DNA of 64,000 nt from an uncultured Steroidobacter sp. (GTDB taxonomy: Bacteria; Pseudomonadota; Gammaproteobacteria; Steroidobacterales; Steroidobacteraceae). The stretch covers positions 124,001 through 188,000 of the forward strand of contig CALLKK010000008.1 in assembly GCA_938008435.1 (NCBI GenBank), in the 5' to 3' direction. The position numbers were made by a program, and so were the translations under genes. Position 1 is the stretch's first letter. Each line of letters begins with the position of its first letter. Shown in pieces: positions 26,921-34,971 of this stretch. The notes under the pieces were generated by a model that did no database searches, was not told the origin of the DNA, and saw only the letters and a list, made by a program, of their open reading frames with translations.

Positions 26921-28285
26921 TCAGATTTTTTCCGCCAACTTGACGGCTGCGCCGATGTAGGTGGCCGGCGTCAGCTCAAGCAGCGCCTGCTTGGCCGGCT
27001 CGGGCAGGTCCAACCGCGCGATGAAGGCGCGCAAGCTCTCCTTGGTGACGCGTTGGCCGCGGGTGAGCTCCTTGAGCTGTTCGTACGCATTCTCGACCCC
27101 GTAGCGACGCATGACGGTCTGAATCGGCTCGGCGAGCAGCTCCCAATTGGCATCGAGATCTTCGGCAAGGCGCGCCGGGTCGACATCCACGCGCTCGAGC
27201 CCGCGCTCGATCGAGCGCCACGCAATGAGTCCGTAGCCGACGGCCACGCCGACATTGCGCAGCACCGTCGAATCCGTGAGATCGCGTTGCCAGCGCGAGA
27301 CAGGCAGCTTGTCGGCGAGGAACCGCAGCAACGCATTCGCAAGGCCGAGGTTGCCTTCGGCGTTCTCGAAGTCGATCGGGTTGACCTTGTGCGGCATGGT
27401 CGAGGAGCCGACTTCGCCCGCGATGGTGCGCTGACGGAAGTAACCGAGCGAGATGTAGCCCCACATGTCGCGGCACAGATCGATGAGCACGGTGTTCACG
27501 CGCGCAAGCGCATCGAAGAATTCCGCCATCCAATCGTGCGGCTCGATCTGCGTCGTGTAAGGATTCCATTGCAGCCCGAGCGATTGCACGAAGCGTTCGG
27601 CGAGCTTGAGCCAATCGACGTTCGGATATGCCGCCAGATGCGCATTGAAGTTGCCGACCGCGCCGTTGATCTTGCCGCAGATCGGCACGGCAGCGAATTT
27701 CGTGCGCTGCTCGGACAGACGATACGTGAAGTTGGCGATTTCCTTGCCCATGGTCGTGGGCGTCGCCGGTTGGCCGTGCGTGCGCGACATCATCGGCAAG
27801 GAGGCCGTTGCATGCGCGAGCGCACGCAAGCGCGTGATGAGCGCGTCGAGCCGCGGGAGCAGCACCTGATCGCGCGCTTCGCGCAGCATAAGCGCATAGC
27901 TCAGATTGTTGATGTCTTCAGAGGTGCAGGCGAAATGCACGAACTCGCGCTTGCCGCGCCAGGCCGGCACTTGATCGAGGCGGCTCTTGACGAAGTACTC
28001 GACCGCCTTCACGTCGTGATTGGTCTCCCGTTCGATGCGTTTGACTTCCATCGCATCCGCTTCGGTGAGCTCGGCAGCGAGCGCATCGAGGACGGTGAGC
28101 GCAGCCGGCGGGATGCCGCGCAGCTCCTCGATGCCCGGCTCGGCGACCAAGGCTTTGAGCCAGAGCGCTTCGACGCGCACGCGCTGACGGATGAGGCCGC
28201 GCTCGCTGAACAGAGGGCGCAGCTCTGCGGCCTTGTCGGCGTAGCGTCCGTCGATGGGAGAAATGGCATTCAGTGGTGCAGTCAC
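26921..28285 (-). CDS. purB: Adenylosuccinate lyase
   Basis: PurB catalyses two beta-eliminations in purine synthesis, releasing fumarate from SAICAR and adenylosuccinate. The superfamily signature SSTMPHKVNPIDFENAEGN is intact. The catalytic histidine region SRTHGQPATPTTMGKE and the N-terminus NAISPIDGRYADK match the E. coli-type (purB class) enzyme. It has 454 residues. Downstream on the minus strand come nudJ and mnmA. Divergent from it, across 164 bases, is fumC, a member of the same fold superfamily that uses the fumarate it releases. Confidence 0.97.
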   Translation of the reverse strand: MTAPLNAISPIDGRYADKAAELRPLFSERGLIRQRVRVEALWLKALVAEPGIEELRGIPPAALTVLDALAAELTEADAMEVKRIERETNHDVKAVEYFVKSRLDQVPAWRGKREFVHFACTSEDINNLSYALMLREARDQVLLPRLDALITRLRALAHATASLPMMSRTHGQPATPTTMGKEIANFTYRLSEQRTKFAAVPICGKINGAVGNFNAHLAAYPNVDWLKLAERFVQSLGLQWNPYTTQIEPHDWMAEFFDALARVNTVLIDLCRDMWGYISLGYFRQRTIAGEVGSSTMPHKVNPIDFENAEGNLGLANALLRFLADKLPVSRWQRDLTDSTVLRNVGVAVGYGLIAWRSIERGLERVDVDPARLAEDLDANWELLAEPIQTVMRRYGVENAYEQLKELTRGQRVTKESLRAFIARLDLPEPAKQALLELTPATYIGAAVKLAEKI

Positions 28286-28309
28286 AGGGGTGGACTCTCG
28301 AGCTTTGCA

Positions 28310-28333
28310 GATAGCGGATCGCGGATAGCGGAT
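28310..28333. repeat. Short direct repeat in the purB/fumC gap
   Basis: GATAGCGGAT occurs at 28310-28319 and again at 28324-28333 (period 14), with related CGGAT fragments between. It lies 25 bases upstream of purB. It looks like a remnant of a simple intergenic tandem repeat. A TAGAAT at 28398-28403 in the same gap may be part of a fumC promoter. Confidence 0.45.
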
Positions 28334-28449
28334 GGGCCGATCGTGTACAGCGGCGCCGGTCGCCGATTGCCGGCCGCTTCCGGCCAGCGCAGGATTGTAG
28401 AATCAAACCGTCGGTTCTTCGACGCTCTCGTAAAGGGACGGGCACAGCC

Positions 28450-29850
28450 GTGACGGCCAACGATTATCGCATCGAGCGTGACAGCCTGGGTGAGCTCAAG
28501 GTCCCTGCAGAGGCATTGTGGGGCGCCCAGACGCAACGCGCGGTCCAGAACTTCCCATTGAGCGGCCTGAAGATGCCGCGCGCATTCATCCGGGCGCTCG
28601 GGCTCGTCAAATGGGCGGCGGCGACCGCGAACGCCGAGCTCGCGCTGCTCGATGCCAAGCGTGCCGCAGCCATTCAGCAGGCGGCGCTCGAAGTGGCCGA
28701 TGGTCGGCACGACGCCCATTTCCCCGTCGATGTCTTCCAGACCGGCTCGGGCACGAGCAGCAACATGAACGCCAACGAGGTCATTGCGCGGCTCGCCTCG
28801 CAGTACGGCGGCGTCGCCGTGCACCCGAACGACCACGTGAACATGGGGCAGAGCTCGAACGACGTCATCCCGACGGCGATTCACGTGAGCGCATTGCTGC
28901 TCGTCGAGCAACGGCTGCTGCCGGCGCTTGCGCACTTGAGCGAGACGATCGCGCGGCGCATCGACGAAGTCGGCCGCATCGTCAAGACCGGTCGTACGCA
29001 CCTGATGGATGCCATGCCGGTCACGTTCGGTCAGGAGCTGAGCGGCTGGCGCAGTCAGATCGACAACGGCGCGGCACGCATCAGGGATTCGCGCGTGCGC
29101 TTGCAGTCGATCGCGCTCGGCGGGACGGCGGTCGGTACCGGCATCAATGCGCATCCTGAGTTTGCGGCGCGCGCCGCGCGTCATTTGAGCGCCAAGAGTG
29201 GTATCGAGCTGCAGCCGAGCTCGAACTATTTCGAAGCGCTGTCCTCGCAAGATGCCGCCGTCGAGCTGTCCGGGCAGCTGCGCACCCTGGCCGTGTCGCT
29301 CATGAAGATCGCGAACGACCTGCGCTGGATGAACAGCGGGCCGCTTGCCGGTCTGGGCGAGATTGCATTGCCAGCGCTGCAGCCCGGCAGCAGCATCATG
29401 CCCGGCAAGGTCAATCCGGTTGTTCCAGAAGCGGTGGCGATGATTGCCGCGCACGTGATGGGCAACGATGCAGCCATCGCGATCGCAGGCCAGTCCGGCA
29501 ATTTCCAGTTGAACGTGATGTTGCCGCTCGTTGCCTACAACTTGCTTCAGAGCATCGAGCTGCTCGCGAACGGCGCGCGCGTGCTTGCCGAGTCGGCGAT
29601 CGCCGGTTTCACCGTGAACGAAGCGCGTATCAATGCGGCGCTCGAACGCAATCCGATTCTGATCACGGCGTTGAATCCGATCATCGGCTACGAGCAAGGC
29701 GCGCGCATCGCCAAGCAGGCGTATGCCGAAGGCCGGCCCATTCGCGATGTCGCGGCCGAGCAGACGAATGTGCCGCGCGCCGAGCTCGATCGACTGCTCG
29801 ATCCGCGCGAGCTCACCAAAGGAGGCGGTTCTGTCGGTGGCGGCGGTTGA
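28450..29850 (+). CDS. fumC: Class II fumarate hydratase
   Basis: FumC is the iron-free, oxidation-resistant fumarase of the TCA cycle. The superfamily signature GSSIMPGKVNPVVPEA is intact, as are TGSGTSSNMNANEVIA, MGQSSNDVIPTA and the catalytic-histidine segment TGRTHLMDAMPVT. The start is a GTG at 28450 preceded by an AAAGGGA ribosome-like site. The product has 466 residues, the normal length. The Nudix gene overlaps its 3' end, so fumC leads a unit that continues through the Nudix and mazG genes. Confidence 0.97.
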   Translation: MTANDYRIERDSLGELKVPAEALWGAQTQRAVQNFPLSGLKMPRAFIRALGLVKWAAATANAELALLDAKRAAAIQQAALEVADGRHDAHFPVDVFQTGSGTSSNMNANEVIARLASQYGGVAVHPNDHVNMGQSSNDVIPTAIHVSALLLVEQRLLPALAHLSETIARRIDEVGRIVKTGRTHLMDAMPVTFGQELSGWRSQIDNGAARIRDSRVRLQSIALGGTAVGTGINAHPEFAARAARHLSAKSGIELQPSSNYFEALSSQDAAVELSGQLRTLAVSLMKIANDLRWMNSGPLAGLGEIALPALQPGSSIMPGKVNPVVPEAVAMIAAHVMGNDAAIAIAGQSGNFQLNVMLPLVAYNLLQSIELLANGARVLAESAIAGFTVNEARINAALERNPILITALNPIIGYEQGARIAKQAYAEGRPIRDVAAEQTNVPRAELDRLLDPRELTKGGGSVGGGG

Positions 29851-30508
29851 TCCGGTGTTGCCGCTCGACGATGCGGCGAAGCTCCGTGCGCTGATCTTCG
29901 AGCGATTGCACGGCACGGCGCCACACGACGATTTCGAAAGCGCGGTGCGCGCATCGGCGGTCAACGCGCTCGTGCGGCAGCATCTGACCCGCGCGCCTGT
30001 TGCAGCAGCCGTGCTCGTCCCGATCGTCGACCGCGAGCGGGAGCTGACGGTGCTCCTGACGCGGCGCGCGTCGCATCTGCGGCATCACGCGGGTCAGATC
30101 AGCTTTCCGGGTGGACGCATCGAGCCGACGGATGAGGGGCCGTCGGCCGCCGCATTGCGCGAGGCGCGCGAGGAAATCGGGCTTCCGCCCGAGCATGTCA
30201 CGCTCGTGGGTTATCTCACCCCGCAGCTCGTCACGAGCGGCTTTTGGGTCACGCCGGTCGTGGGGCTCGTGCGTCCGGCGTTCGATTTGCGGCTCGATGC
30301 GAGCGAGGTCGAGACGACGTTCGAAGTGCCGCTCGCGTATGTGCTCGATCCGGCCAATCATCGTGCGCGCGAGCGTACGATCGGCACGACCTCGATCAAG
30401 ATCTACGAGATTCCATTCGGTGCGTACAACATCTGGGGCGCGACGGCCGCCATGTTGATGGCGTTGTATCGAGCGCTGCGCGGCGAGACGGTAGACTGTC
30501 GGCCGTAA
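29837..30508 (+). CDS. CoA-pyrophosphatase-type Nudix hydrolase
   Basis: The protein carries LLTRRASHLRHHAGQISFPGG, the motif that marks CoA diphosphatases (NudL/PCD1 type), directly joined to a Nudix box with AALREAREEIGL. It would cleave CoA and derivatives to phosphopantetheine and 3',5'-ADP. The start is ambiguous because no ATG lies near. I chose the GTG at 29837, about 11 bases after a GGAGG, which overlaps the end of fumC by 14 bases and gives 223 residues. Starts further upstream would run through fumC and add non-family residues. Confidence 0.85.
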   Translation: MAAVDPVLPLDDAAKLRALIFERLHGTAPHDDFESAVRASAVNALVRQHLTRAPVAAAVLVPIVDRERELTVLLTRRASHLRHHAGQISFPGGRIEPTDEGPSAAALREAREEIGLPPEHVTLVGYLTPQLVTSGFWVTPVVGLVRPAFDLRLDASEVETTFEVPLAYVLDPANHRARERTIGTTSIKIYEIPFGAYNIWGATAAMLMALYRALRGETVDCRP

Positions 30509-30555
30509 GTCCAAAGGCGAGCGTTCGACGCGCCGCCCACATAGCCGAGCTTCAC

Positions 30556-31332
30556 ATGCCTGTTTCTCGACTGCTGCACATCATGGCGCGCCTGCGCGAT
30601 CCGAACGGCGGTTGTCCGTGGGATCTCGAGCAGACGTTCAAGACCATCGCGCCCTATACGATCGAGGAAGCCTACGAAGTGGCCGATGCGATCGAGCGCG
30701 ACGACATGGACGACCTGCGCGATGAGCTAGGCGATCTGCTCTTTCAGGTCGTCTTTCATTCGCAGATGGCGCAGGAGCGCGGCGCCTTCGGGTTCGAGGA
30801 TGTCGTCAACGCAATCTGCGACAAGATGGAGCGCAGACATCCTCATGTGTTCGGCGATGCGCGGGTCGACGATGCTGCCGCGCAGACGATCGCGTGGGAA
30901 GAGCAGAAGCGGCGTGAACGCGCGCAGCGTACGAAGAGCGTGCTCGACGATGTGCCGCTGGCATTGCCGGCGCTCACGCGCGCGACCAAGCTCGGCAAGC
31001 GCGCAGCGCAAGTCGGCTTCGAGTGGCCCGACACGCAAGGTGCGCTCGACAAGCTGACCGAGGAGCTCGAGGAGCTGCGTGCGGAGCTGGCCGGTGCGCC
31101 CGATCAGGCGAAGATCTCGAACGAGGTCGGCGATGTGTTGTTCAGTCTCGTCAACGTGTGCCGCTACCTGAAGATCGATCCCGAGACGGCATTGCGCGAC
31201 GCCAACGCCAAGTTCGAACGCCGTTTCCGTTACGTCGAGCAGCGCCTGGCGGAGCAGGGGCTTTCGCCGGAACAGGCGACGCTCGAACAGATGGATGCCT
31301 TGTGGGAGGAGGGCAAGGCCCAAGGCCGGTGA
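30556..31332 (+). CDS. mazG: MazG, nucleoside triphosphate pyrophosphohydrolase
   Basis: MazG hydrolyses NTPs and dNTPs to monophosphates and lowers ppGpp signalling in E. coli. Two MazG folds are visible. The first contains CPWDLEQTFKTIAPYTIEEAYEV and the acidic metal site RDELGDLLFQVVFH. The second contains KLTEELEELRAEL and NEVGDVLFSLVNVCRYL. The ATG at 30556 gives 258 residues, matching the two-domain form. It follows the CoA-type Nudix gene after 47 bases, so two house-cleaning hydrolases are clustered. Confidence 0.95.
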   Translation: MPVSRLLHIMARLRDPNGGCPWDLEQTFKTIAPYTIEEAYEVADAIERDDMDDLRDELGDLLFQVVFHSQMAQERGAFGFEDVVNAICDKMERRHPHVFGDARVDDAAAQTIAWEEQKRRERAQRTKSVLDDVPLALPALTRATKLGKRAAQVGFEWPDTQGALDKLTEELEELRAELAGAPDQAKISNEVGDVLFSLVNVCRYLKIDPETALRDANAKFERRFRYVEQRLAEQGLSPEQATLEQMDALWEEGKAQGR

Positions 31333-31459
31333 AAGGCGAGCGAAGCGATGCGTGCGGCACGCGCGTCGCGCCCGATTTCAATTCAGTTTCCATTCAGAGC
31401 CTCAAACCTACAGTGCCCCCCAAGGTCGGCGACTGGGAGCCGACTTGGGAGAGAAGAAC

Positions 31460-32026
31460 ATGCGTAGCCGCAGCTGGTTGATCGTGTTGGGTGTGCTGGG
31501 AACGGCAGCAACGGCGTCGGCGGCGCCGCCTCGGCCCGCGCCTCACCATCATCACGGCGGTCCGGCGCATACGCAGTACGAGTATGCGCGCGTCGTCGAC
31601 GTCGATCCGATCGTGCGTCAGGTGCGTGTGGAGACGCCGCGGCGCGAGTGCTGGGACGAGACGCGCTACGTGGCCTCGCGCCCACACATTTCGGATCCTG
31701 AAGTCGGCGGCCGTACCTTGCTGGGAGCGGCGATCGGTGGCGTGATCGGTCATCAGTTCGGCAGCGGCCGCGGTCGGGATGCCGCGACGGTGGCGGGTGC
31801 GTTGATCGGCGCGAGCGTCGGCTACGACAGCGCGGCGAAGCGTCAGGCGGGCGGCTACGAAGAGGTCGTGGAACGCTGCGACGTGCGCGTCGAGCATACG
31901 TATCACGAGCGCATCGAGGGCTATCGGGTCACTTACGAGTACAACGGCCGCCGCTACACGACGCAGTTGCCGTACGACCCGGGCGACCGCATCCGCGTGC
32001 GCGTGGCGGTGGCGCCTGCGCCGTAA
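31460..32026 (+). CDS. Exported glycine-zipper 2TM-domain protein
   Basis: A signal peptide (SWLIVLGVLGTAATASA, cleavage near residue 22) is followed by a histidine cluster (PHHHHGG). A 17-kDa-antigen-type glycine-zipper region, TLLGAAIGGVIGHQFG and AGALIGASVGYD, lies at about 92-128. The C-terminal third (VEHTYHERIEGYRVTYEYNG, PYDPGDRIRVRV) is beta-rich. The family comprises envelope proteins of uncertain role, often stress-linked. The start has a GGGAGAGAAG ribosome site. It is 188 residues long and is followed by an intrinsic terminator at 32089. Confidence 0.82.
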   Translation: MRSRSWLIVLGVLGTAATASAAPPRPAPHHHHGGPAHTQYEYARVVDVDPIVRQVRVETPRRECWDETRYVASRPHISDPEVGGRTLLGAAIGGVIGHQFGSGRGRDAATVAGALIGASVGYDSAAKRQAGGYEEVVERCDVRVEHTYHERIEGYRVTYEYNGRRYTTQLPYDPGDRIRVRVAVAPAP

Positions 32027-32088
32027 ACGAGATTGGCGGCGGGCGTGATCTGGCGACCCGCGGCCAGTACACTAGACACAGTGCGAAC

Positions 32089-32125
32089 GGACACCGGCTT
32101 CTGTGAAGCAGCCGGTGTTCGTTTT
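32089..32125 (+). terminator. Intrinsic terminator after the glycine-zipper gene
   Basis: GGACACCGGCT (32089-32099) pairs with AGCCGGTGTTC (32110-32120) over 11 bases with one G-T wobble. G and TTTT (32122-32125) follow. It lies 63 bases after the upstream stop codon and before the PepSY gene, so the two-component locus should have its own promoter. Confidence 0.75.
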
Positions 32126-32265
32126 GAGGGGATTGGATTTCCTGGAGCGTGCGCCTGGCGGTGCAGCGTCCTGGACCGCAGATCCGACCTCTCGCGCATC
32201 TCGGACGAGCATTGCAAAGACGAGACAACGACGTGCACGGCACGTGGAGACGAGTTCTAGCAGAC

Positions 32266-32574
32266 ATGCGTAATTGGCGACCTTCGTTGCTGCTCGTCGT
32301 CCTGTTGTCCGTCTTGGGTCAGACAGTTCATGTGACCGTCGAAGCGCAGGAGCTCATCGACCGTCGTTCTCAGCAGCGTCGCGAGCAGCGTGCCGGAGAT
32401 GCGGTCTCGCTGGATGAAGCGGTGCGCATGGCGCAGAGCCGTTACCGCGCCAAGGCGGTGCGGGCGGAAACCGTGATGCAGGGAGGTCGCCGCATTCACC
32501 AGATTCGCCTGTTGAGTCCCGAAGGCAGGGTCTGGATGGTGCGCGTGGATGCGCAGACGGGCCAGATGTACTGA
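32266..32574 (+). CDS. Small exported PepSY-type protein
   Basis: The 102-residue protein has a signal peptide (LLLVVLLSVLGQTVHVTVEAQ, cleavage near 28). Its mature domain has the PepSY pattern: VSLDEAVRMAQSRYRAKAV, a glycine-turn MQGGRRIHQIRLL, then GRVWMVRVDAQTGQMY. PepSY domains are thought to inhibit proteases or act as periplasmic sensors. It lies 80 bases upstream of a PhoP-like regulator gene. Comparable small PepSY proteins accompany two-component systems in related bacteria, so a role as an accessory sensor is plausible but inferred. Confidence 0.78.
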   Translation: MRNWRPSLLLVVLLSVLGQTVHVTVEAQELIDRRSQQRREQRAGDAVSLDEAVRMAQSRYRAKAVRAETVMQGGRRIHQIRLLSPEGRVWMVRVDAQTGQMY

Positions 32575-32654
32575 ACGCCGCTGCGCGTAGTCGCTGAGCG
32601 CTCGTGCGAGCGCCCCTGCGGCGCACTTGTCGATCGTTAACCGTTGGCCGGAAC

Positions 32655-33350
32655 ATGCGCGTACTCATCGTCGAAGACGAAACAGCCCTACGGGAGTCCT
32701 TGGCGCAGCAGCTGAAGGAGGCGGGCTTCACCGTCGATGCTGCCGCCGACGGCGAGGAGGGGCTGTATTGCGGGCGCGAGTTCGCGCTCGATATCGCCAT
32801 CATCGATCTTGGCCTGCCGAAGCTGCCGGGGCTCGAGCTCATCAAGAAGCTGCGCGCCGAGCGCAAGACCTATCCGATCCTGATCCTGACGGCCCGCGAT
32901 CGCTGGCAAGACAAGGTCGAGGGATTACAGGCGGGCGCGGACGATTACGTCGCCAAGCCGTTTCACTTCCAGGAGCTGCTGGCGCGCATGCAAGCGCTGC
33001 TCAGGCGCTCGGGCGGCTGGGCTCAGCCGGTTCTGCGCTGCGGCCCGGTGGCACTCGATCCGCGCACTCAAGAAGTCACCGTCAACGAACAGAAGGTCGA
33101 GCTCACCGGATTCGAGTACCGCATCCTCGAGTATCTGATGCACCGCGCCGGCGAGGTCATCTCGAAGGCCGAGCTCACCGAGCGGCTCTATGCCCAGGAC
33201 TTCGATCGCGACAGCAATACGATCGAAGTCTTCATCGGGCGTCTGCGCCGCAAGCTCGACCCCGACGATACGATCAAGCCGATCGAGACCTTGCGCGGCC
33301 GCGGGTATCGGTTCGCGTTGGCGCGCGAGGGCCAGGAGCAAAACAGCTGA
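32655..33350 (+). CDS. PhoP-like OmpR-family response regulator
   Basis: The receiver domain (1-118) has acidic residues E8-D9, phosphoacceptor D51, T79 and K101 in the standard positions. The OmpR/PhoB winged helix (about 128-225) ends in RLRRKLDPDD...ETLRGRGYRF. The sequence between resembles PhoP (YPILILTARDRWQDKVEGLQAGADDYVAKPFH). The ATG at 32655 (MRVLIVEDE) is the only sensible start. The sensor kinase gene follows 90 bases later. The regulon cannot be read from this window. Confidence 0.94.
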   Translation: MRVLIVEDETALRESLAQQLKEAGFTVDAAADGEEGLYCGREFALDIAIIDLGLPKLPGLELIKKLRAERKTYPILILTARDRWQDKVEGLQAGADDYVAKPFHFQELLARMQALLRRSGGWAQPVLRCGPVALDPRTQEVTVNEQKVELTGFEYRILEYLMHRAGEVISKAELTERLYAQDFDRDSNTIEVFIGRLRRKLDPDDTIKPIETLRGRGYRFALAREGQEQNS

Positions 33351-33440
33351 GCGCACGGCTCGAGCATCGGATGCAGCGTGCGCACAGCAGCCCGTACCAC
33401 ATAGCGGTCGCGTTCCGCGCCCGATCGGCCGACTAGCATC

Positions 33441-34814
33441 ATGGCCCCTCGCTCGTTAAGCGCACGACTGCTGCTGTCTGCCAGCCTGCTCCTGATCCTG
33501 TTCTTCGGGATCACGGTCGCGGCGCTCGATGCCGTCTTTCGCAACTTGAGCGAGCAGACGATGCGCGATCGGCTCGAAGGCCAGCTGCTCGCGTTGATCG
33601 TGGCCTCCGAAGAAGTGGAAGGCGGCTGGCTGCAGCCTGCCGCCGAGAAGACCGAAGAGCGGCTCAAGAATCCAGGCTCGGGGCTGTATGGCGAGATCCT
33701 GCGCGGCGACGGCTATCCGAGCTGGCGCTCGAACTCCTTGAGCGGCACGGGTCTCGAGTTCAAGACAAATCTGCGCTCCGGCGAGCGCGTCTACGTGGAG
33801 CTTCGACGTGCCGACGGCGCGCCGGTGCGGGCGCTGAGCCGCGCCATCGAGTGGCAGTTCGAAGACGGCGTGACGCGTACGTTCGTCTTCAGCGTCGCAG
33901 AAGATCTCGACCCATATTACCGCTCGCTCGCGACCTTCCGCGGTCGTCTGTTCGGCTGGTTCGGTTTCTTGATGTTGCTGCTGCTCGGTTCGTTGGCTGC
34001 GCTGCTGCAACGCATGCTCGCACCGTTGCGACGAGTCGAGCGCGAGATCACCGCGATCGAAACGGGCGAGCTCACCGAGCTCGGCAGCGGCTATCCGCGC
34101 GAGTTGCTCGGGATCACCGCGAACCTCAATGCGTTGTTGCGCAGCGAGCGCGAACGGCTGGCCCGCTATCGCAACACGCTCGGCAATCTCGCGCACAGCC
34201 TCAAGACGCCGCTGGCCGTGATGCGCAACCTGCTCGGCAGTTCGCAGGCAAAGGAGCTCCCGATCGCGGCGCAGCTCGACGAGCAGGTCGCGCGCATGGA
34301 CGAGCTCGTGAAGTATCAACTCAAGCGTGCAGCCGTCGCCGGCGGCACCGGTCTCGGTTCGGCTCCCGTGAGCGTGCGCGAGAGCTTGGAGTCGCTGCGC
34401 GGGGCGTTGCTCAAGGTCTATGCGGAGCGGCGGATCGAGTGCGAGCTCGACATCGAAGAGGGATGTGCGTTCTACGGCGATCGCGAGGATCTTACCGAGA
34501 TCGCGGGCAACGTGCTCGACAACGCGTTCAAGTGGGCGCGCTCGCGCATTCGCGTCGAGGGACGGCGCGTGAGCGCACCGCATGCGCGGCGCGATGGCTT
34601 GAAGCTCATCTTCGACGACGACGGGCCTGGCGTGCCGCCCGAGCAGCGTACGCACGTCCTTGCACGCGGCGCACGCCTCGATGAGCGCGTCAGCGGTCAA
34701 GGCATCGGGTTGTCGGTCGTGTGCGAGCTCGTCGCGGCGAGCGGCGGCACTGTGTCGATACACGACTCGGCGTGGGGCGGTGCGCGCGTGGAAGTACTGT
34801 TGCCGCCGACTTAG
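33441..34814 (+). CDS. PhoQ-like sensor histidine kinase
   Basis: An inner-membrane kinase with transmembrane helices at about 10-32 and 170-192 and a periplasmic sensor of about 140 residues between them. A HAMP linker leads to the H-box NLAHSLKTPLAVM with phosphorylated H252. The N-box (GNVLDNAFKWA), the ATP lid (FDDDGPGVPPEQR) and GQGIGLSVV are intact. The H-box and the ATP-lid region are very close to PhoQ. The sensor domain lacks an obvious acidic cluster of the enterobacterial PhoQ type, so the signal may differ. The gene ends just before a strong terminator. Confidence 0.93.
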   Translation: MAPRSLSARLLLSASLLLILFFGITVAALDAVFRNLSEQTMRDRLEGQLLALIVASEEVEGGWLQPAAEKTEERLKNPGSGLYGEILRGDGYPSWRSNSLSGTGLEFKTNLRSGERVYVELRRADGAPVRALSRAIEWQFEDGVTRTFVFSVAEDLDPYYRSLATFRGRLFGWFGFLMLLLLGSLAALLQRMLAPLRRVEREITAIETGELTELGSGYPRELLGITANLNALLRSERERLARYRNTLGNLAHSLKTPLAVMRNLLGSSQAKELPIAAQLDEQVARMDELVKYQLKRAAVAGGTGLGSAPVSVRESLESLRGALLKVYAERRIECELDIEEGCAFYGDREDLTEIAGNVLDNAFKWARSRIRVEGRRVSAPHARRDGLKLIFDDDGPGVPPEQRTHVLARGARLDERVSGQGIGLSVVCELVAASGGTVSIHDSAWGGARVEVLLPPT

Positions 34815-34835
34815 ACTGTAGACTGTACGCAGTGG

Positions 34836-34861
34836 CGGCGCGCTCGAAGGCGCGCCGTTTT
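34836..34861 (+). terminator. Intrinsic terminator of the two-component operon
   Basis: CGGCGCGC (34836-34843) and GCGCGCCG (34850-34857) form a perfect 8-base stem with the loop TCGAAG. TTTT (34858-34861) follows directly. It begins 22 bases after the kinase stop codon. Confidence 0.85.
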
Positions 34862-34892
34862 GCTTGCCGAGCACGCAACGCTGGCTGTTCTC

Positions 34893-34971
34893 TTCTCGAG
34901 CCCAGCGCACATAGCCCAGAGCCCGAACTCAAGTGTCCAGCGCCCAGCACCCGACATCCAGCGCGTACGCG
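34893..34971. repeat. Degenerate CCCAGC-type intergenic repeats before hrpA
   Basis: The stretch repeats short variants of one unit: GAGCCCAGCGCA, TAGCCCAGAGCCC, GTGTCCAGCGCCCAGCAC and CATCCAGCGC. It spans the 5' flank and first codons of hrpA. It looks like a decayed simple tandem repeat rather than a regulatory site. Confidence 0.4.

Noticed and set aside
26900..28453. 517-codon plus-strand frame across purB
   Set aside because: It lies opposite purB, whose SSTMPHKVNP signature is intact; composition is typical of a shadow.
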